64,000 nucleotides of DNA from Bartonella massiliensis (GCF_902150025.1 NZ_CABFVS010000020.1:16268-80267); one strand, 5' to 3'; shown: positions 17,906 to 30,484, counted from the stretch's first letter. Notes: a model not told the origin generated them from the sequence alone. Numbers and translations are program-made.

Positions 17906-18756
17906 CAAGAGTGATCCTTTTTGTAACACCCTGTTAGAGGATTTAAAAAACCACTAAATTGATATTCTATTGGTCCTGTCATGATAATGTGATTGTCTTC
18001 CCGATAAAAAATATTAAGCATTCCCCCTGGTAAGTTTACATCGATATGGCGCTGAGTTAAACCACGTCGATAAGCAGCTACTGCACTGGCACAAGCAGCA
18101 CTCCCACATGCTTGTGTTAATCCTACACCTCGTTCCCATGTACGTAAATTTAGACTTTTATTTGACGTTATGCAAGCAATGGAAATATTGCACCGTTCTG
18201 GAAAAAGGGGGTCATGTTCAAGTTTTGGTCCGTATTTTTCTAATGGAATATGTTGAATATCATTTTCAACAAAAAAGATAGCATGAAGATTGCCAATAGA
18301 TATAAGACAAGCATCTTTTAGGGGACCAGCCGTAATTTCTACGTGATTAGTATCAACTATTTCACGTGAAACAGGCATATCTTTTGCATTAAAATTTGGG
18401 CATCCCATATCAACAGAGATGAGATTGTCGGTTTGACGTTTTCCTTCAATAATTCCAGCGGGGGTTTCTAAACGAAAATTTTCACCAAAATTGTGGTCTG
18501 TGAGCCATGCAATGACACAGCGGGTACCATTGCCACAAGCTTTAGCTTTTGAACCATCAGCATTCCATATTTCGATGCGGAAGTCGGCTTCTTTCTCAGT
18601 TGGTGTATGGATAGCCATGATCTGATCAAAATGCATTTCAGGATCTGCTGATAAAGCTAGGATTGCTTGTGGTGTAAGAGCTTGTGCACTTTCACGCAGA
18701 TCAACAACAACAATTTGATTTCCAAGACCGTCCATTTTGCTAAATGGCGCTTTCAT
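17905..18756 (-). CDS. dapF: diaminopimelate epimerase
   Basis: The 283-residue epimerase converts LL-DAP to meso-DAP for lysine and peptidoglycan. Both catalytic cysteines are in place: ACGNGTRC near residue 73 and ACGSAACAS near residue 213. The N-terminus FSKMDGLGNQIVVVDLR is typical. It is the first gene of the dapF-mtaB-ftsY-yciB run. A parS-like 16-mer lies inside the coding sequence at 18358-18373. Confidence 0.96.
   Translation of the reverse strand: MKAPFSKMDGLGNQIVVVDLRESAQALTPQAILALSADPEMHFDQIMAIHTPTEKEADFRIEIWNADGSKAKACGNGTRCVIAWLTDHNFGENFRLETPAGIIEGKRQTDNLISVDMGCPNFNAKDMPVSREIVDTNHVEITAGPLKDACLISIGNLHAIFFVENDIQHIPLEKYGPKLEHDPLFPERCNISIACITSNKSLNLRTWERGVGLTQACGSAACASAVAAYRRGLTQRHIDVNLPGGMLNIFYREDNHIIMTGPIEYQFSGFLNPLTGCYKKDHS
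18358..18373. promoter_or_regulatory. parS: parS-like centromere site 4, inside dapF
   Basis: TATTTCACGTGAAACA has one mismatch to the consensus. It is about 6 kb beyond parB, a distance at which outlying parS sites are common in other bacteria. Confidence 0.6.
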
Positions 18757-18983
18757 AAAATTTCTCTGTTTCTAATGATTACTTATCAAGAGATATATGA
18801 CTGAAAATCTTATAAATTTCTAGTGTTTAATCATTATAAAACTGAGTACATAAATTATTTCATTTAAAATAAGTAATTTTTATTCTGTTTTTTTTAATTT
18901 GTTAATTTATCTTTGTCATTATAACAAATATTCACTTAATTTTTTTGTGAGCTTATTTATTGTCGTGGGAGAGAGGACAGATT

Positions 18984-19523
18984 ATGTCATTTTCAAAAAT
19001 TTCGTTTTTCTTTGCAATATCAACTGTAATACTTTTAGGCGGATGTTCAACAACGCGGTTTGACAATAATGATAATAGCAATGCATTAGAAGTTTTTTAT
19101 CCATCTCAACAAATGACAACATTGGAAGTGTCTGACCCCTCGTCTGCTTCTTCATCTATGTCTGAAGCTGCTTCAATGTATGAAAAAGGGGATTCTCAGA
19201 GTGACGGACGAATGGCTAGTCTTGAATTGCCAAGTAATGCTACTGATTTATTTCCTGCAAGTATTGCTGGGGTGTGGAATCTTTCTATAGGGGGCAAGGT
19301 TTGCCGAATTGCAACACCACAAACGAAATTTGGACAGGGATATCGTGCTGGTCCTTTACACTGCCCAGGAATTGCTTCGCAAGTGAGATCGTGGGCTGTT
19401 AAAGGAAAAAGATTATATTTTTATAATAATTCTGGACGTGTTATCATTGCCCTTTATTCTTCAAACGTTGATCGTTTTGAGGGACGTACACTTGATGATT
19501 ATTCTGTTGTTTTAAGCCGTTAG
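18984..19523 (+). CDS. outer-membrane lipoprotein with Inh (protease inhibitor) domain, Omp19-like
   Basis: ATG 18984 (GAGAGGAC upstream) gives 179 residues. The signal peptide ends in the lipobox LLGGC with the lipidated cysteine at position 21. A serine-rich linker follows, then a C-terminal beta-barrel domain of the AprI/Inh type: AGVWNLSIGGKVCRIATPQT, two cysteines (VCRI and LHCPG), and FEGRTLDDYSVVLSR. Brucella Omp19 has the same layout and is known as a protease-inhibiting lipoprotein; function here is by analogy. It is a single gene preceded by an AT-rich 227-base gap. Confidence 0.8.
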   Translation: MSFSKISFFFAISTVILLGGCSTTRFDNNDNSNALEVFYPSQQMTTLEVSDPSSASSSMSEAASMYEKGDSQSDGRMASLELPSNATDLFPASIAGVWNLSIGGKVCRIATPQTKFGQGYRAGPLHCPGIASQVRSWAVKGKRLYFYNNSGRVIIALYSSNVDRFEGRTLDDYSVVLSR

Positions 19524-19621
19524 ATTGCCTTTGACCGTTTATGAAAAAATAAGCTATATGGGCAGGTTCGTGAAAAGAATTTGTATTTTTCATTGAAAAC
19601 GGTTTGAAAAAGGTTGTTTGA

Positions 19622-20821
19622 ATGGTTCTCATTTCAACGCGCTATAAAGAGCTGGTCTCTAAAGGGGAGGTTCGTTTTGATCCAGCTCAATTGGCTGTAA
19701 CAGAGCATTTTGATCATTTATTAAAAAAAATTGCGGAACAAAATGTTTCTCATCCTTGGTCTTGGATATTTGAGTCTTTTTTTAAAAGAATATTTAAAAA
19801 AAAGGGACAAAATTTTGCTCGTGTTGCAAAACATGGGGATAAAAATGGTTCGTTTCAGGGATTATATATTTATGGTGAAGTAGGACGGGGCAAAACCATG
19901 CTGATGGATTTGTTCTTTTCTTGTTTGCCGAAGGGACACAAAAAGCGTGCTCATTTTAATGACTTTATGGCGGATGTGCATGAGCGTATTAATTTTTATC
20001 GTCAAGCATCTGGGTATGCAAAATCTAAACAAAATAATCCTATTTTAGCTGTTGCTGAAGATCTTGCACGAGAAGCAAAGGTGCTTTGTTTTGATGAATT
20101 TAGTGTTACAGATATTGCTGATGCTATGGTTTTGGGGCGGCTTATTTCTGCTTTGTTTGATAAAGGAATTTTCTTTATTGCGACTTCAAATGTGGCGCCG
20201 GATAACCTTTATTATAATGGTTTAAATCGTGAACTCTTTTTGCCTTTTATTCAAGTTTTGAAAGCATATGTTCGTGTTATTAATCTTGATGCAAAAACAG
20301 ATTATCGTCTTGAAAAATCAAATCTACAGCCCGTGTATGTAACACCATTAGGGAAAAAAGCCGATGAATGCATGGATCAAGCATGGGCATTTGTGTTGCA
20401 AGGACATAAGGAAATATCTGATGAGCTTTCTATAAAAGGGCGTCTTATTCTTATTCCGCGTTTTGCTGCGGGTTGTGCACGCTTTGATTATCAAGACTTA
20501 TGTGCAAAGCCTTTGGCCGCAGCCGAATATTTGTTATTAGGAGAGCGTTATCATACAATTTTTATCGATAATGTGCCGATCATGGATGATACATGTCGTA
20601 ATGAAACAAAACGGTTTATTTTGCTTATTGATATTCTTTATGAGCGCCATATTCGGTTATTTATGTCGGCAGAAGCAGGGGTGGAGGATTTGTATAAAGG
20701 ATATGCTCAGACTGCGGAAACATTTGAATTTCAAAGAACACAGTCACGTCTTTTTGAAATGCAAAGCCACGATTATTTGAAATTTTGGGAAGAACATTTT
20801 CTGTTGAAGAAGAAGCATTGA
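19622..20821 (+). CDS. zapE: cell division ATPase ZapE (AFG1 family)
   Basis: The 399-residue P-loop ATPase of the AFG1/ZapE family is linked to Z-ring behaviour under stress in bacteria. Seen are Walker A GLYIYGEVGRGKTMLMDLFF near residue 84, RAHFNDFMADVHERI, Walker B VLCFDEFSVTDIADAM, and FIATSNVAPDNLYYNGLNRE. It lies upstream of the mdh-suc block, as in other Hyphomicrobiales, but is separated from mdh by 287 bases. Confidence 0.92.
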   Translation: MVLISTRYKELVSKGEVRFDPAQLAVTEHFDHLLKKIAEQNVSHPWSWIFESFFKRIFKKKGQNFARVAKHGDKNGSFQGLYIYGEVGRGKTMLMDLFFSCLPKGHKKRAHFNDFMADVHERINFYRQASGYAKSKQNNPILAVAEDLAREAKVLCFDEFSVTDIADAMVLGRLISALFDKGIFFIATSNVAPDNLYYNGLNRELFLPFIQVLKAYVRVINLDAKTDYRLEKSNLQPVYVTPLGKKADECMDQAWAFVLQGHKEISDELSIKGRLILIPRFAAGCARFDYQDLCAKPLAAAEYLLLGERYHTIFIDNVPIMDDTCRNETKRFILLIDILYERHIRLFMSAEAGVEDLYKGYAQTAETFEFQRTQSRLFEMQSHDYLKFWEEHFLLKKKH

Positions 20822-20973
20822 TTATACTTTTACCTTTATGTAAACTGTAAAAACAAGAGCTCTTTGAAATTAAAGAAATGTAATAATTCTGTTGTATTTT
20901 TTTTAAATTCACTTTATCGATACATCATGATAATTTTCTAAGTGTTGTTTCTGCGGAAGGCTGTTGTTTCTGT

Positions 20974-21014
20974 AAGGAGAGAAATTTGTAAATTTCATTT
21001 CTTTACTCCTTTTT
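20974..21014 (+). terminator. possible weak terminator after zapE
   Basis: AAGGAG (20974-20979) can pair with CTCCTT (21006-21011), with an inner AAATTT/AAATTT pairing at 20982-20995, followed by TTT. The bulges are unequal, so this is a weak candidate; it would separate zapE from mdh. A direct repeat TGTTGTTTCTG lies just upstream. Confidence 0.25.
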
Positions 21015-21090
21015 ATGATACTGTTTGAATATGGTTACAGTAAAAAATATTCAGTATACGGACGCTGATGAGTATGCACTGAATTTCTAA

Positions 21091-22071
<981 letters not shown>

Positions 22072-22162
22072 ATTAAGACAGATTTTGTTCATTAAAATAG
22101 AGTATTAAAGTAATAGAGTTTCAAGATTAATAAAATAATCCATAAAAGAAAAGGACAAATGC

Positions 22163-23359
22163 ATGAATATCCATGAGTATCAGGCCAAAAGGCTGCTTCA
22201 TGAATATGGAGCCCCCATTGCAAATGGTGTTGCTGTTTATTCTGTGGAGCAAGCTGAAAAATGGGCACAAAAATTGCCTGGACCTCTCTATGTGGTTAAA
22301 AGTCAGATACACGCAGGTGGTCGTGGTAAGGGGAAGTTTAAAGAACTTGGTTCTGATGCAAAGGGTGGTGTTCGACTTGCACAATCTGTTGAAGAAGTTG
22401 TTGCAAATGTTCAAGAAATGCTTGGGAAAACTTTGGTAACCAAACAAACTGGTCCAGAGGGTAAACAAGTCAATCGTCTTTATATTGAAGATGGTGCCGA
22501 TATTGAGCGCGAACTTTATCTTTCACTTTTAGTTGATCGTAGCGTGGGACGGATTGCTTTTGTTGTTTCAACAGAAGGTGGAATGGATATTGAAACGGTT
22601 GCTGAAGAAACACCAGAAAAAATCTTCACGTTGCCTATTGATGGCGTAGAGGGTGTTACTTCTGCTGATTGTGCAAGACTTTGTGATGCGTTGGAATTGC
22701 GCGATAGTGCACGGGAAGATGGTGAAAAGCTTTTTCCAATTCTCTATAAGGCATTTTGTGAAAAAGATATGAGCCTTTTAGAAATCAATCCGCTTATTGT
22801 GATGAAAGATGGTCACTTGCGCGTCCTTGATGCAAAAGTTTCTTTTGATAATAATGCCTTGTTTCGTCATCCAGATATTTTAGAATTGCGCGATCTTTCA
22901 GAAGAAGATCCAAAAGAAATTGAAGCCTCAAAGCATGATCTTGCTTATGTTGCTCTTGAGGGTACAATTGGTTGTATGGTCAATGGTGCGGGTCTTGCTA
23001 TGGCAACTATGGATATCATTAAACTTTATGGAGCTGAGCCAGCAAACTTTTTGGATGTTGGTGGTGGAGCATCAAAAGAAAAGGTGACAGCTGCTTTTAA
23101 AATTATTACGGCTGATCCAAATGTTAAGGGCATTTTGGTTAACATTTTTGGTGGTATTATGCGTTGTGATGTCATTGCTGAAGGTGTTGTTGCTGCTGTG
23201 CGTGAGGTTGGTTTAAAGGTTCCCTTGGTTGTTCGTCTTGAAGGTACGAATGTTGAGCAAGGTAAAGCAATTATCAATGACAGTGGTTTGAATGTTATTC
23301 CCGCTGATGATTTAGATGATGCTGCTCAAAAAATTGTTGCAGCCGTGAAGGGAGCTTAA
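22163..23359 (+). CDS. sucC: succinyl-CoA synthetase beta subunit
   Basis: This 398-residue ATP-grasp subunit binds the nucleotide and succinate in the substrate-level phosphorylation step of the TCA cycle. Motifs: N-terminal [30 protein letters not shown], the Mg-binding LLEINPLIV, and the C-terminal [19 protein letters not shown]. It is separated from mdh by 91 bases and from sucD by 3 bases. Confidence 0.97.
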   Translation: MNIHEYQAKRLLHEYGAPIANGVAVYSVEQAEKWAQKLPGPLYVVKSQIHAGGRGKGKFKELGSDAKGGVRLAQSVEEVVANVQEMLGKTLVTKQTGPEGKQVNRLYIEDGADIERELYLSLLVDRSVGRIAFVVSTEGGMDIETVAEETPEKIFTLPIDGVEGVTSADCARLCDALELRDSAREDGEKLFPILYKAFCEKDMSLLEINPLIVMKDGHLRVLDAKVSFDNNALFRHPDILELRDLSEEDPKEIEASKHDLAYVALEGTIGCMVNGAGLAMATMDIIKLYGAEPANFLDVGGGASKEKVTAAFKIITADPNVKGILVNIFGGIMRCDVIAEGVVAAVREVGLKVPLVVRLEGTNVEQGKAIINDSGLNVIPADDLDDAAQKIVAAVKGA

Positions 23360-23362
23360 GCG

Positions 23363-24265
23363 ATGTCGATTCTTGTGAATAAAGAGACAAAAGTTCTGGT
23401 TCAAGGACTTACAGGAAAAACAGGAACATTTCATACAGAACAAGCGCTTGCTTATCATGGTACGCAAATGGTTGGTGGTGTTAATCCTAAAAAGGGTGGT
23501 GAGACATGGAAGGGATCACAAGGTGAAACTCTTCCTATCTTTGCGAGTGTTGCAGAAGCAAAAGAAAAAACAGGTGCGGATGCTTCTGTTATTTATGTTC
23601 CTCCTGCAGGGGCTGCGGCAGCTATTATAGAAGCTATTGAAGCTGAAGTTCGTTTAATTATCTGTATTACGGAAGGTCTTCCCGTTATGGATATGGTTAA
23701 AGTAAAAGCGCGATTAGAAAACTCGAAATCTCGTCTTATTGGTCCTAATTGTCCTGGTATTCTCACACCAAATGAATGTAAAATTGGTATTATGCCTGGT
23801 TCTATTTTTAGAAAAGGTTCTGTTGGGGTTGTCTCACGGTCGGGAACTTTAACATATGAAGCCGTTTTTCAAACGAGTCAGGAAGGCTTGGGACAAACAA
23901 CCGCTATAGGGATTGGTGGTGATCCTGTTAAGGGAACTGAATTTATTGATGTGTTGGAAATGTTTTTAGCGGATGATGAAACTCAGTCTATTGTTATGAT
24001 TGGTGAAATTGGTGGTTCTGCTGAAGAAGAAGCAGCACAGTTTTTGCAAGATGAAGCAAGAAAAGGTCGTAAAAAGCCGGTTGTTGGCTTTATTGCTGGT
24101 CGGACGGCCCCTCCAGGACGTACAATGGGACATGCTGGTGCTGTTATTTCTGGTGGTAAAGGTGGAGCGGAAGATAAAATTGCAGCAATGGAATCTGCAG
24201 GGATTCGGGTGTCTCCTTCACCATCGCAGATCGGTAAGACTTTGATGTCAGTTTTGAAAGGCTAA
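23363..24265 (+). CDS. sucD: succinyl-CoA synthetase alpha subunit
   Basis: The 300-residue CoA-binding subunit carries the phosphorylated histidine. Seen are the CoA/Rossmann N-terminus [38 protein letters not shown], and the active-site [17 protein letters not shown] with the phospho-histidine. It forms a heterodimer or tetramer with SucC. A large hairpin follows 10 bases after its stop. Confidence 0.97.
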   Translation: MSILVNKETKVLVQGLTGKTGTFHTEQALAYHGTQMVGGVNPKKGGETWKGSQGETLPIFASVAEAKEKTGADASVIYVPPAGAAAAIIEAIEAEVRLIICITEGLPVMDMVKVKARLENSKSRLIGPNCPGILTPNECKIGIMPGSIFRKGSVGVVSRSGTLTYEAVFQTSQEGLGQTTAIGIGGDPVKGTEFIDVLEMFLADDETQSIVMIGEIGGSAEEEAAQFLQDEARKGRKKPVVGFIAGRTAPPGRTMGHAGAVISGGKGGAEDKIAAMESAGIRVSPSPSQIGKTLMSVLKG

Positions 24266-24274
24266 AAGAAAATT

Positions 24275-24310
24275 TCACCTGAATTAAGAAAATGTTCTTA
24301 ATTCAGGTGA
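24275..24310. terminator. perfect 16-base-pair hairpin between sucD and sucA
   Basis: Bases 24275-24290 pair perfectly with 24295-24310 around the 4-base loop AATG. No T-run follows on either strand, so it may be an mRNA-stabilising or partial-termination structure between sucCD and sucAB rather than a simple terminator. A second inverted repeat, TTCGACCT (24349-24356) and AGGTCGAA (24381-24388), lies before sucA. Confidence 0.5.
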
Positions 24311-24429
24311 GAAGACTTGAATATAAAAAGGTTAAACTTTTTTGAATGTTCGACCTCTCATCTGCTTTGTAAGTATTTAAAGGTCGAAAAGAGATATAAG
24401 GAGACGGAATAGATGTTCCGGAGAGGTAT

Positions 24430-27429
24430 ATGGCAAGGCAGGACGAGATAAATAGTCTTTTTGCACAGACGTCATTTCTTTATGGTGGGAATGCGGATTA
24501 TATAGATCAGCTTTATGCTCAGTATGAAAAAGATCCTATCAGTGTTGATTCGCAGTGGCGTGCTTTTTTTGAGGGTCTTCATGATAATAAAGAAGATGTT
24601 TTCAAAAATGCTGAAGGAGCAACATGGCAACGTGATCATTGGCCATTAAAGGCGGATGGTGAGTTGGTTTCTGCTCTTGATGGTGATTGGTCTTCTCTTG
24701 AAAAATATTTTGGTGATAAATTAAAGGAAAAAGCAGAAACAGGGGCGGCACAAAAGGGAAAGGCTTCTAGTGAACAAGATATTATTCGCGCAACGCGTGA
24801 TTCTGTTCATGCCATTATGATGATTCGGGCGTTTCGAGAACGGGGGCATCTTCGTGCAAAGCTTGATCCTCTTCAGTTGGCTGAAAAACTGGAAGATTAT
24901 AAGGAACTTTCTCCAGAAGCTTATGGTTTTACTCCTGCCGATTATGAGCGCCCTATCTTTATCGATAATGTTTTAGGGTTAGAATATGCAACTATTCCGC
25001 AAATGCTTGAGATTCTCAATCGTACCTATTGTTCAACAATTGGTGTGGAATATATGCATGTTTCTGATCCTGCCCAGAAAGCATGGCTTCAAGAGCGCAT
25101 TGAAGGCCGAGATAAAGAGAGTGATTTTTCGCAACAAGACAAGAAAGCTATCCTAAATAAGCTTATTGAAGCAGAAGGATTTGAACAGTTTTTAGACACT
25201 AAATATAAAGGTACAAAGCGTTTTGGACTTGATGGTGGTGAAGCGCTGATTCCTGCTCTTGAACAGATTATTAAATGTGGTAGTGCTTTAGGGGTGCAGG
25301 AAGTTATTTTAGGAATGGCCCATCGTGGCCGTTTAAATGTTCTGTCACAAGTTTTAGCTAAGCCGCATAGAGCTATCTTTCATGAGTTCAAAGGGGGATC
25401 TTATAAGCCAGATGATGTAGAGGGATCGGGTGATGTTAAGTATCATTTAGGAACGACTGCGGATCTGGATTTTGGTGGAAATAAAGTTCATTTATCACTT
25501 TTGGCTAATCCCTCTCATCTTGAGATTGTTGATCCGGTTGTTATGGGAAAAGCACGTGCTAAACAAGATCAACTTGTGGGACCTACGCATACTGATTCAC
25601 TTCCATTAAGTGAGCGTTCAAAGGTGTTGCCATTGCTTATTCATGGTGATGCTGCTTTTTCAGGACAGGGCGTTATCCAGGAGACTTTTGGTCTTTCAGG
25701 TCTTAAGGGTTATCGTGTTGCAGGCTCACTTCATGTTATTATCAATAATCAGATTGGTTTTACAACAGCGCCACGTTTTTCACGTTCTTCACCTTATCCT
25801 TCTGATGTTGCAAAAATGATTGATGCCCCCATTTTCCATGTGAATGGTGATGATCCTGAGGCTGTTGTTTTTGTTGCTAAAATAGCAATGGAGTTTCGTC
25901 AAATTTTCCATAAACCGGTGGTTATTGATATGTTTTGTTATCGCCGTTATGGGCATAATGAAGGTGATGAGCCTTCCTTTACCCAGCCGCTTATGTATAA
26001 GGCAATTCGTAATCATAAAACAACTCTTCAACTTTATGGTGACCAATTGATGGCGGAAGGGGTGGTTACTTCAGAGGAGATTGAACAACAGAAAAAGCTC
26101 TGGCGTGATAAGCTTGAGGCTGAACTTGAAGCAAGTTCTTCTTATAAGCCTAATAAGGCTGATTGGCTTGATGGAAGCTGGACGGGACTCAAAGCTTTTA
26201 GTAATACTGATGAGCAAAATTCTAAAACAACGGGTGTTGAATTAAAAACTTTAAAAGAAATTGGTCAGAAACTTGTTGAGGTTCCAGAAAATTTTCATGT
26301 TCATAAAACTATCCAACGTTTTTTAAACAATCGTGCTAAAATTTTTGAAACCGGTGAGGGGGTTGACTGGGCAACCGCAGAAGCTTTAGCTTTTGGTTCA
26401 CTTTGTTTGGAGGGGGCTCCGGTTCGTCTTTCCGGTGAGGATGTTGAACGGGGAACTTTTTCGCAACGTCATTCAGTTCTTTATGATCAAGAAAATGAAG
26501 CACGTTATATTCCTTTGAATCATTTGCAAAAGGGCCAAGCGCTTTATGAAGTTGTTAATTCTATGCTTTCTGAAGAAGCTGTTCTTGGTTTTGAATATGG
26601 ATATTCTCTTGCTGAACCACGAAGCTTAACACTTTGGGAAGCACAATTTGGTGACTTTTCTAATGGCGCACAGGTTATTTTTGATCAATTTATTTCATCG
26701 GCAGAATGTAAGTGGCTTCGTATGTCTGGTCTTGTCTGTTTATTGCCTCATGGTTTTGAAGGGCAAGGACCGGAGCATTCTTCTGCACGTTTAGAACGGT
26801 TTCTTCAACTTTGTGCGGAAGATAATATGCAGGTTGCTAATTGTACAACCCCTGCAAATTATTTTCATATTTTGCGTCGACAAATTAAGCGTGATTTCCG
26901 TAAACCATTGATTTTGATGACACCGAAATCACTTTTGCGTCATAAGAGAGCTGTTTCTCTTCTCAGTGAGATGGGACCAGAAACAAATTTCTGTCGTGTG
27001 TTGCTTGATGATGCAGAATATCTTAAAGATTCTGCTATTAAATTGCAGAAAGATAATAAAATTCGTCGTGTCGTCCTTTGTACGGGCAAGGTTTATTATG
27101 ACCTTTATGAAGAACGTGAAAAAAAGGGTATTGATGACGTTTATCTTCTTCGTGTTGAGCAACTTTATCCTTTTCCTGCAAAAGTTTTGGTAAATGTGTT
27201 GTCGCGCTTTTTGCAGGCAGAAATTTTTTGGTGCCAAGAGGAACCAAAAAATATGGGGGCTTGGTCATTTATTGAGCCTTATTTGGAATGGGTTTTGACG
27301 CATATTAATGCGCAATATTCACGTGTTCGTTATGCAGGACGTCTTGCAAGTGCTGCACCGGCCTCTGGGTTAATGGTGAAACACCTTGAACAACTGGCTG
27401 CGTTTCTTAAAGACGCGTTAGGTTCTTAA
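24430..27429 (+). CDS. sucA: 2-oxoglutarate dehydrogenase E1 component
   Basis: The 999-residue thiamine-diphosphate enzyme decarboxylates 2-oxoglutarate and passes succinyl to SucB. The N-terminal SucB-binding helix region ([18 protein letters not shown]) is followed by the ThDP domains: [59 protein letters not shown], and the C-terminal transketolase-like [16 protein letters not shown]. Length is normal. ATG 24430 follows GGAGAGG. Confidence 0.97.
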   Translation: MARQDEINSLFAQTSFLYGGNADYIDQLYAQYEKDPISVDSQWRAFFEGLHDNKEDVFKNAEGATWQRDHWPLKADGELVSALDGDWSSLEKYFGDKLKEKAETGAAQKGKASSEQDIIRATRDSVHAIMMIRAFRERGHLRAKLDPLQLAEKLEDYKELSPEAYGFTPADYERPIFIDNVLGLEYATIPQMLEILNRTYCSTIGVEYMHVSDPAQKAWLQERIEGRDKESDFSQQDKKAILNKLIEAEGFEQFLDTKYKGTKRFGLDGGEALIPALEQIIKCGSALGVQEVILGMAHRGRLNVLSQVLAKPHRAIFHEFKGGSYKPDDVEGSGDVKYHLGTTADLDFGGNKVHLSLLANPSHLEIVDPVVMGKARAKQDQLVGPTHTDSLPLSERSKVLPLLIHGDAAFSGQGVIQETFGLSGLKGYRVAGSLHVIINNQIGFTTAPRFSRSSPYPSDVAKMIDAPIFHVNGDDPEAVVFVAKIAMEFRQIFHKPVVIDMFCYRRYGHNEGDEPSFTQPLMYKAIRNHKTTLQLYGDQLMAEGVVTSEEIEQQKKLWRDKLEAELEASSSYKPNKADWLDGSWTGLKAFSNTDEQNSKTTGVELKTLKEIGQKLVEVPENFHVHKTIQRFLNNRAKIFETGEGVDWATAEALAFGSLCLEGAPVRLSGEDVERGTFSQRHSVLYDQENEARYIPLNHLQKGQALYEVVNSMLSEEAVLGFEYGYSLAEPRSLTLWEAQFGDFSNGAQVIFDQFISSAECKWLRMSGLVCLLPHGFEGQGPEHSSARLERFLQLCAEDNMQVANCTTPANYFHILRRQIKRDFRKPLILMTPKSLLRHKRAVSLLSEMGPETNFCRVLLDDAEYLKDSAIKLQKDNKIRRVVLCTGKVYYDLYEEREKKGIDDVYLLRVEQLYPFPAKVLVNVLSRFLQAEIFWCQEEPKNMGAWSFIEPYLEWVLTHINAQYSRVRYAGRLASAAPASGLMVKHLEQLAAFLKDALGS

Positions 27430-27461
27430 TTTATTACTACTCTGATGTATGGAAAAATATT

Positions 27462-28685
27462 ATGACTACTGAAATCCGTGTTCCTACTTTGGGCGAATCA
27501 GTTACTGAAGCAACGGTTGGTAAATGGTTTAAAAAACTTGGTGAAGCTGTCGCTATGGATGAGCCTTTGGTTGAATTAGAAACTGATAAGGTAACTGTTG
27601 AAGTTCCTTCTCCTGTTGCGGGAAAATTATCTGAAATTGTTGCAAAAGAAGGCGATACGGTCGAAGTGAACGCTCTTTTAGGAGCGGTGGAAGCTGGCCA
27701 AGCCGGTGTTTCCCAATCATTTTCACCTTCCGCGACACCAGTTCCAACAGCTTCATCTGAATCGGAAAAGCCTACTTCAAGCAGTACTATGCCCCCTTCA
27801 CCTTCAGCAGCAAAATTGATGGCTGAAAATAATTTTGACAAAAGCGATATTTCAGGTTCTGGAAAACGTGGACAAATCCTTAAAGAAGATGTTCTTGGGG
27901 GATTAGAAAAAAGGACAAATGCCCCGACACCTTCTGCTTCAGCTTCTACTTCTGCGACAAGTTCTTCGGCAACTCCTGTTCCAGAAACACGTGAAGAGCG
28001 GGTTCGCATGACGAAATTGCGTCAAACAATTGCTCGTCGTCTTAAAGATGCGCAAAATGTAGCGGCAATGTTAACCACATTTAATGAGGTTGATATGTCA
28101 GCAGTGATGGATTTGCGCAAGCGTTATAAGGATATTTTTGAAAAGAAACACGGTGTTAAACTTGGTTTTATGGGATTTTTTACCAAGGCTGTTTGTCATG
28201 CATTAAAAGAACTTCCTGCTGTTAATGCCGAAATTGATGGAACGGATATTGTTTATAAAAATTATGTCAATGTTGGGATCGCTGTTGGAACGGATAAGGG
28301 GCTTGTTGTTCCAGTGGTGCGTGATGCAGATCAAATGTCTTTGGCAGAAATTGAAAAAGAGATTGGCCGTTTGGGACGTCTTGCACGTGATGGAAAGTTA
28401 GCTGTTTCTGATATGCAAGGTGGAACTTTTACCATTACTAATGGTGGTGTGTATGGATCGTTGATGTCAACACCGATTTTGAATGCACCACAATCTGGTA
28501 TTTTGGGAATGCATGCGATTAAAGAGCGAGCAATGGTTGTTGAGGGCCAAGTTGTGATCCGACCTATGATGTATTTAGCACTTTCTTATGATCACCGTAT
28601 TGTGGATGGGCAAGAAGCTGTGACTTTCCTTGTGCGTGTTAAGGAAAGCCTAGAAGATCCGGAACGCCTTGTTCTTGATTTGTAA
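27462..28685 (+). CDS. sucB: dihydrolipoamide succinyltransferase (E2 of 2-oxoglutarate dehydrogenase)
   Basis: The 407-residue E2 core has one lipoyl domain with the lipoylated lysine K43 in ETDKVTV. A Ser/Pro/Thr-rich linker is followed by the E3-binding domain ([20 protein letters not shown]), a second Ala/Ser linker, and the acyltransferase domain ending in the catalytic [12 protein letters not shown]. It lies 32 bases after sucA and 31 bases before lpdA, so the three enzymes of the complex are co-transcribed. Confidence 0.97.
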   Translation: MTTEIRVPTLGESVTEATVGKWFKKLGEAVAMDEPLVELETDKVTVEVPSPVAGKLSEIVAKEGDTVEVNALLGAVEAGQAGVSQSFSPSATPVPTASSESEKPTSSSTMPPSPSAAKLMAENNFDKSDISGSGKRGQILKEDVLGGLEKRTNAPTPSASASTSATSSSATPVPETREERVRMTKLRQTIARRLKDAQNVAAMLTTFNEVDMSAVMDLRKRYKDIFEKKHGVKLGFMGFFTKAVCHALKELPAVNAEIDGTDIVYKNYVNVGIAVGTDKGLVVPVVRDADQMSLAEIEKEIGRLGRLARDGKLAVSDMQGGTFTITNGGVYGSLMSTPILNAPQSGILGMHAIKERAMVVEGQVVIRPMMYLALSYDHRIVDGQEAVTFLVRVKESLEDPERLVLDL

Positions 28686-28716
28686 AATACAGTTTTCAGG
28701 ATGAAAGGAGAAATGG

Positions 28717-30123
28717 ATGTCTTATGATGTGGCTGTGATCGGAGCGGGTCCAGGTGGTTATGTAGCAGCAATAAAGGCGGCACAACTAGGACTTAAAGTA
28801 GCGATTATTGAAAAGCGTACAACATTAGGAGGAACATGCCTTAATGTTGGTTGTATACCGTCTAAAGCGTTGTTGCATGCTTCAGAAGTGTTTGCTGAAA
28901 CTCAGCATGGTTTTGAAACGCTGGGGATTTCTATTGGCAAATCTAAGCTTAATCTTGAACAAATGATGGTTCATAAAAAAGCTGTGGTGACAGCCAATAC
29001 AAGTGGTGTTTCTTTTTTGATGAAAAAAAATAAAGTTGATACTTTTTTTGGAACAGCCAAAATTTTAAGCGCGGGGCATGTGGAAGTTGTTGCTAGAGAT
29101 GGTAACAAGCAAACAATTGAAACAAAAAATATTATTATTGCTACGGGGTCAGAGAGTTCAGGCATTCCAGGAGTGGATGTTAAAATTGATGAAAAGACGA
29201 TTGTTTCTTCGACGGGAGCCCTTGCACTTGAAAAAGTACCAGCACGTATGATTGTGGTTGGTGCTGGTGTTATTGGTTCAGAACTTGGATCGGTCTGGAG
29301 TCGTTTAGGGGCTAAAGTTATCATTATTGAATATCTTAATAAAGTTTTGGGCGCAATGGATGTCGAGATTTCACGGCAATTTCAAAAGTTAATGGAAAAA
29401 CAGGGGATTGAATATAAAACGGGTGCAAAGGTAACAGCTATTACGCAGTCTGGCTCAACGGCTCAGGTAAGCTTTGAAACGGTTAAAGGTGGTGAATCTG
29501 AAACTTTAGAGGCTGATGTTGTGCTTATTGCGACTGGACGCTCTCCGTATACGGAGGGACTTGGCTTGAGAGAAGCTGGTGTTCAGTTGGATGAACGTGG
29601 GTTTATCGCAATTGATGCGCATTGGCAGACAAATGTTCCAGGAATTTATGCGATTGGTGATGTCGTAAAAGGGCCAATGTTAGCGCATAAAGCAGAAGAA
29701 GAAGGCGTTGCTGTGGCAGAAATTTTGGCAGGTCAAAGGGGACATGTTAATTTTGATGTTATTCCTAGTGTTGTTTATACACAGCCAGAAATTGCGAGTG
29801 TAGGAAAGACAGAAGAAGAACTAAAAACTGCTGGTATTGAATATAATGTTGGCAAATTTCCTTTTATGGCCAATGGTCGTGCGCGCGCGATGCAAAAGAG
29901 TGATGGATTTGTTAAAATTCTTGCTGATAAAAAAACAGATCGGGTTTTAGGGGGGCATATTCTTGGATTTGGTGCCGGTGAAATGATCCATGAAATTGCC
30001 GTTTTAATGGAATTTGGTGGTTCATCAGAGGATCTAGGCCGTTGTTGTCATGCGCATCCTACCTTATCAGAAGCAGTCCGTGAAGCAGCGTTAGCAACAT
30101 TTGCTAAACCGCTCCATATTTAA
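28717..30123 (+). CDS. lpdA: dihydrolipoamide dehydrogenase (E3)
   Basis: The 468-residue flavoprotein reoxidises lipoyl groups of the complex with NAD. Seen are the FAD loop VIGAGPGGYVAAI, the redox pair C41/C46 in GGTCLNVGCIPSKALLH, the NAD loop VVGAGVIGSELGSVW, and the catalytic HAHPTLSEAVREA at the C-terminus. It is the last gene of the suc block; downstream is a long non-coding region. Confidence 0.97.
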   Translation: MSYDVAVIGAGPGGYVAAIKAAQLGLKVAIIEKRTTLGGTCLNVGCIPSKALLHASEVFAETQHGFETLGISIGKSKLNLEQMMVHKKAVVTANTSGVSFLMKKNKVDTFFGTAKILSAGHVEVVARDGNKQTIETKNIIIATGSESSGIPGVDVKIDEKTIVSSTGALALEKVPARMIVVGAGVIGSELGSVWSRLGAKVIIIEYLNKVLGAMDVEISRQFQKLMEKQGIEYKTGAKVTAITQSGSTAQVSFETVKGGESETLEADVVLIATGRSPYTEGLGLREAGVQLDERGFIAIDAHWQTNVPGIYAIGDVVKGPMLAHKAEEEGVAVAEILAGQRGHVNFDVIPSVVYTQPEIASVGKTEEELKTAGIEYNVGKFPFMANGRARAMQKSDGFVKILADKKTDRVLGGHILGFGAGEMIHEIAVLMEFGGSSEDLGRCCHAHPTLSEAVREAALATFAKPLHI

Positions 30124-30484
30124 AAAGCTTTTAAAAAGTATATTTTACTTTTAAAAAGTATATTTTAAAAGACATAGAGGAGCAGTAAATATTTGTGAAG
30201 TATGCAGCATATTTTAGCAGGAATACAATCAATCGTATGAGGTTTTTACTTAATTTGTTGTGTGCTTATTCAATAATGGATTGTTTTTAGATTTCAGTTG
30301 TGCCGTTTTGTTGATTATCTTGTTTTGCACACTCGTTTAGAGCAGTGATATTTCGTCTATGTAAATTTTTACATATGAGAGGTATCTCTTATAGTGTGTT
30401 AAAATATTCAGGATAGGTTTTTCAGCTTATTTGCGTGCTTTGTTTTTGCAAAATAATCTCTCAAAAAAACAAGTCTATTTCGTG

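Noticed and set aside
27437..28009. 190-codon minus-strand ORF over sucB
   Set aside because: A shadow of the linker-rich sucB coding sequence; sucB has all family motifs.
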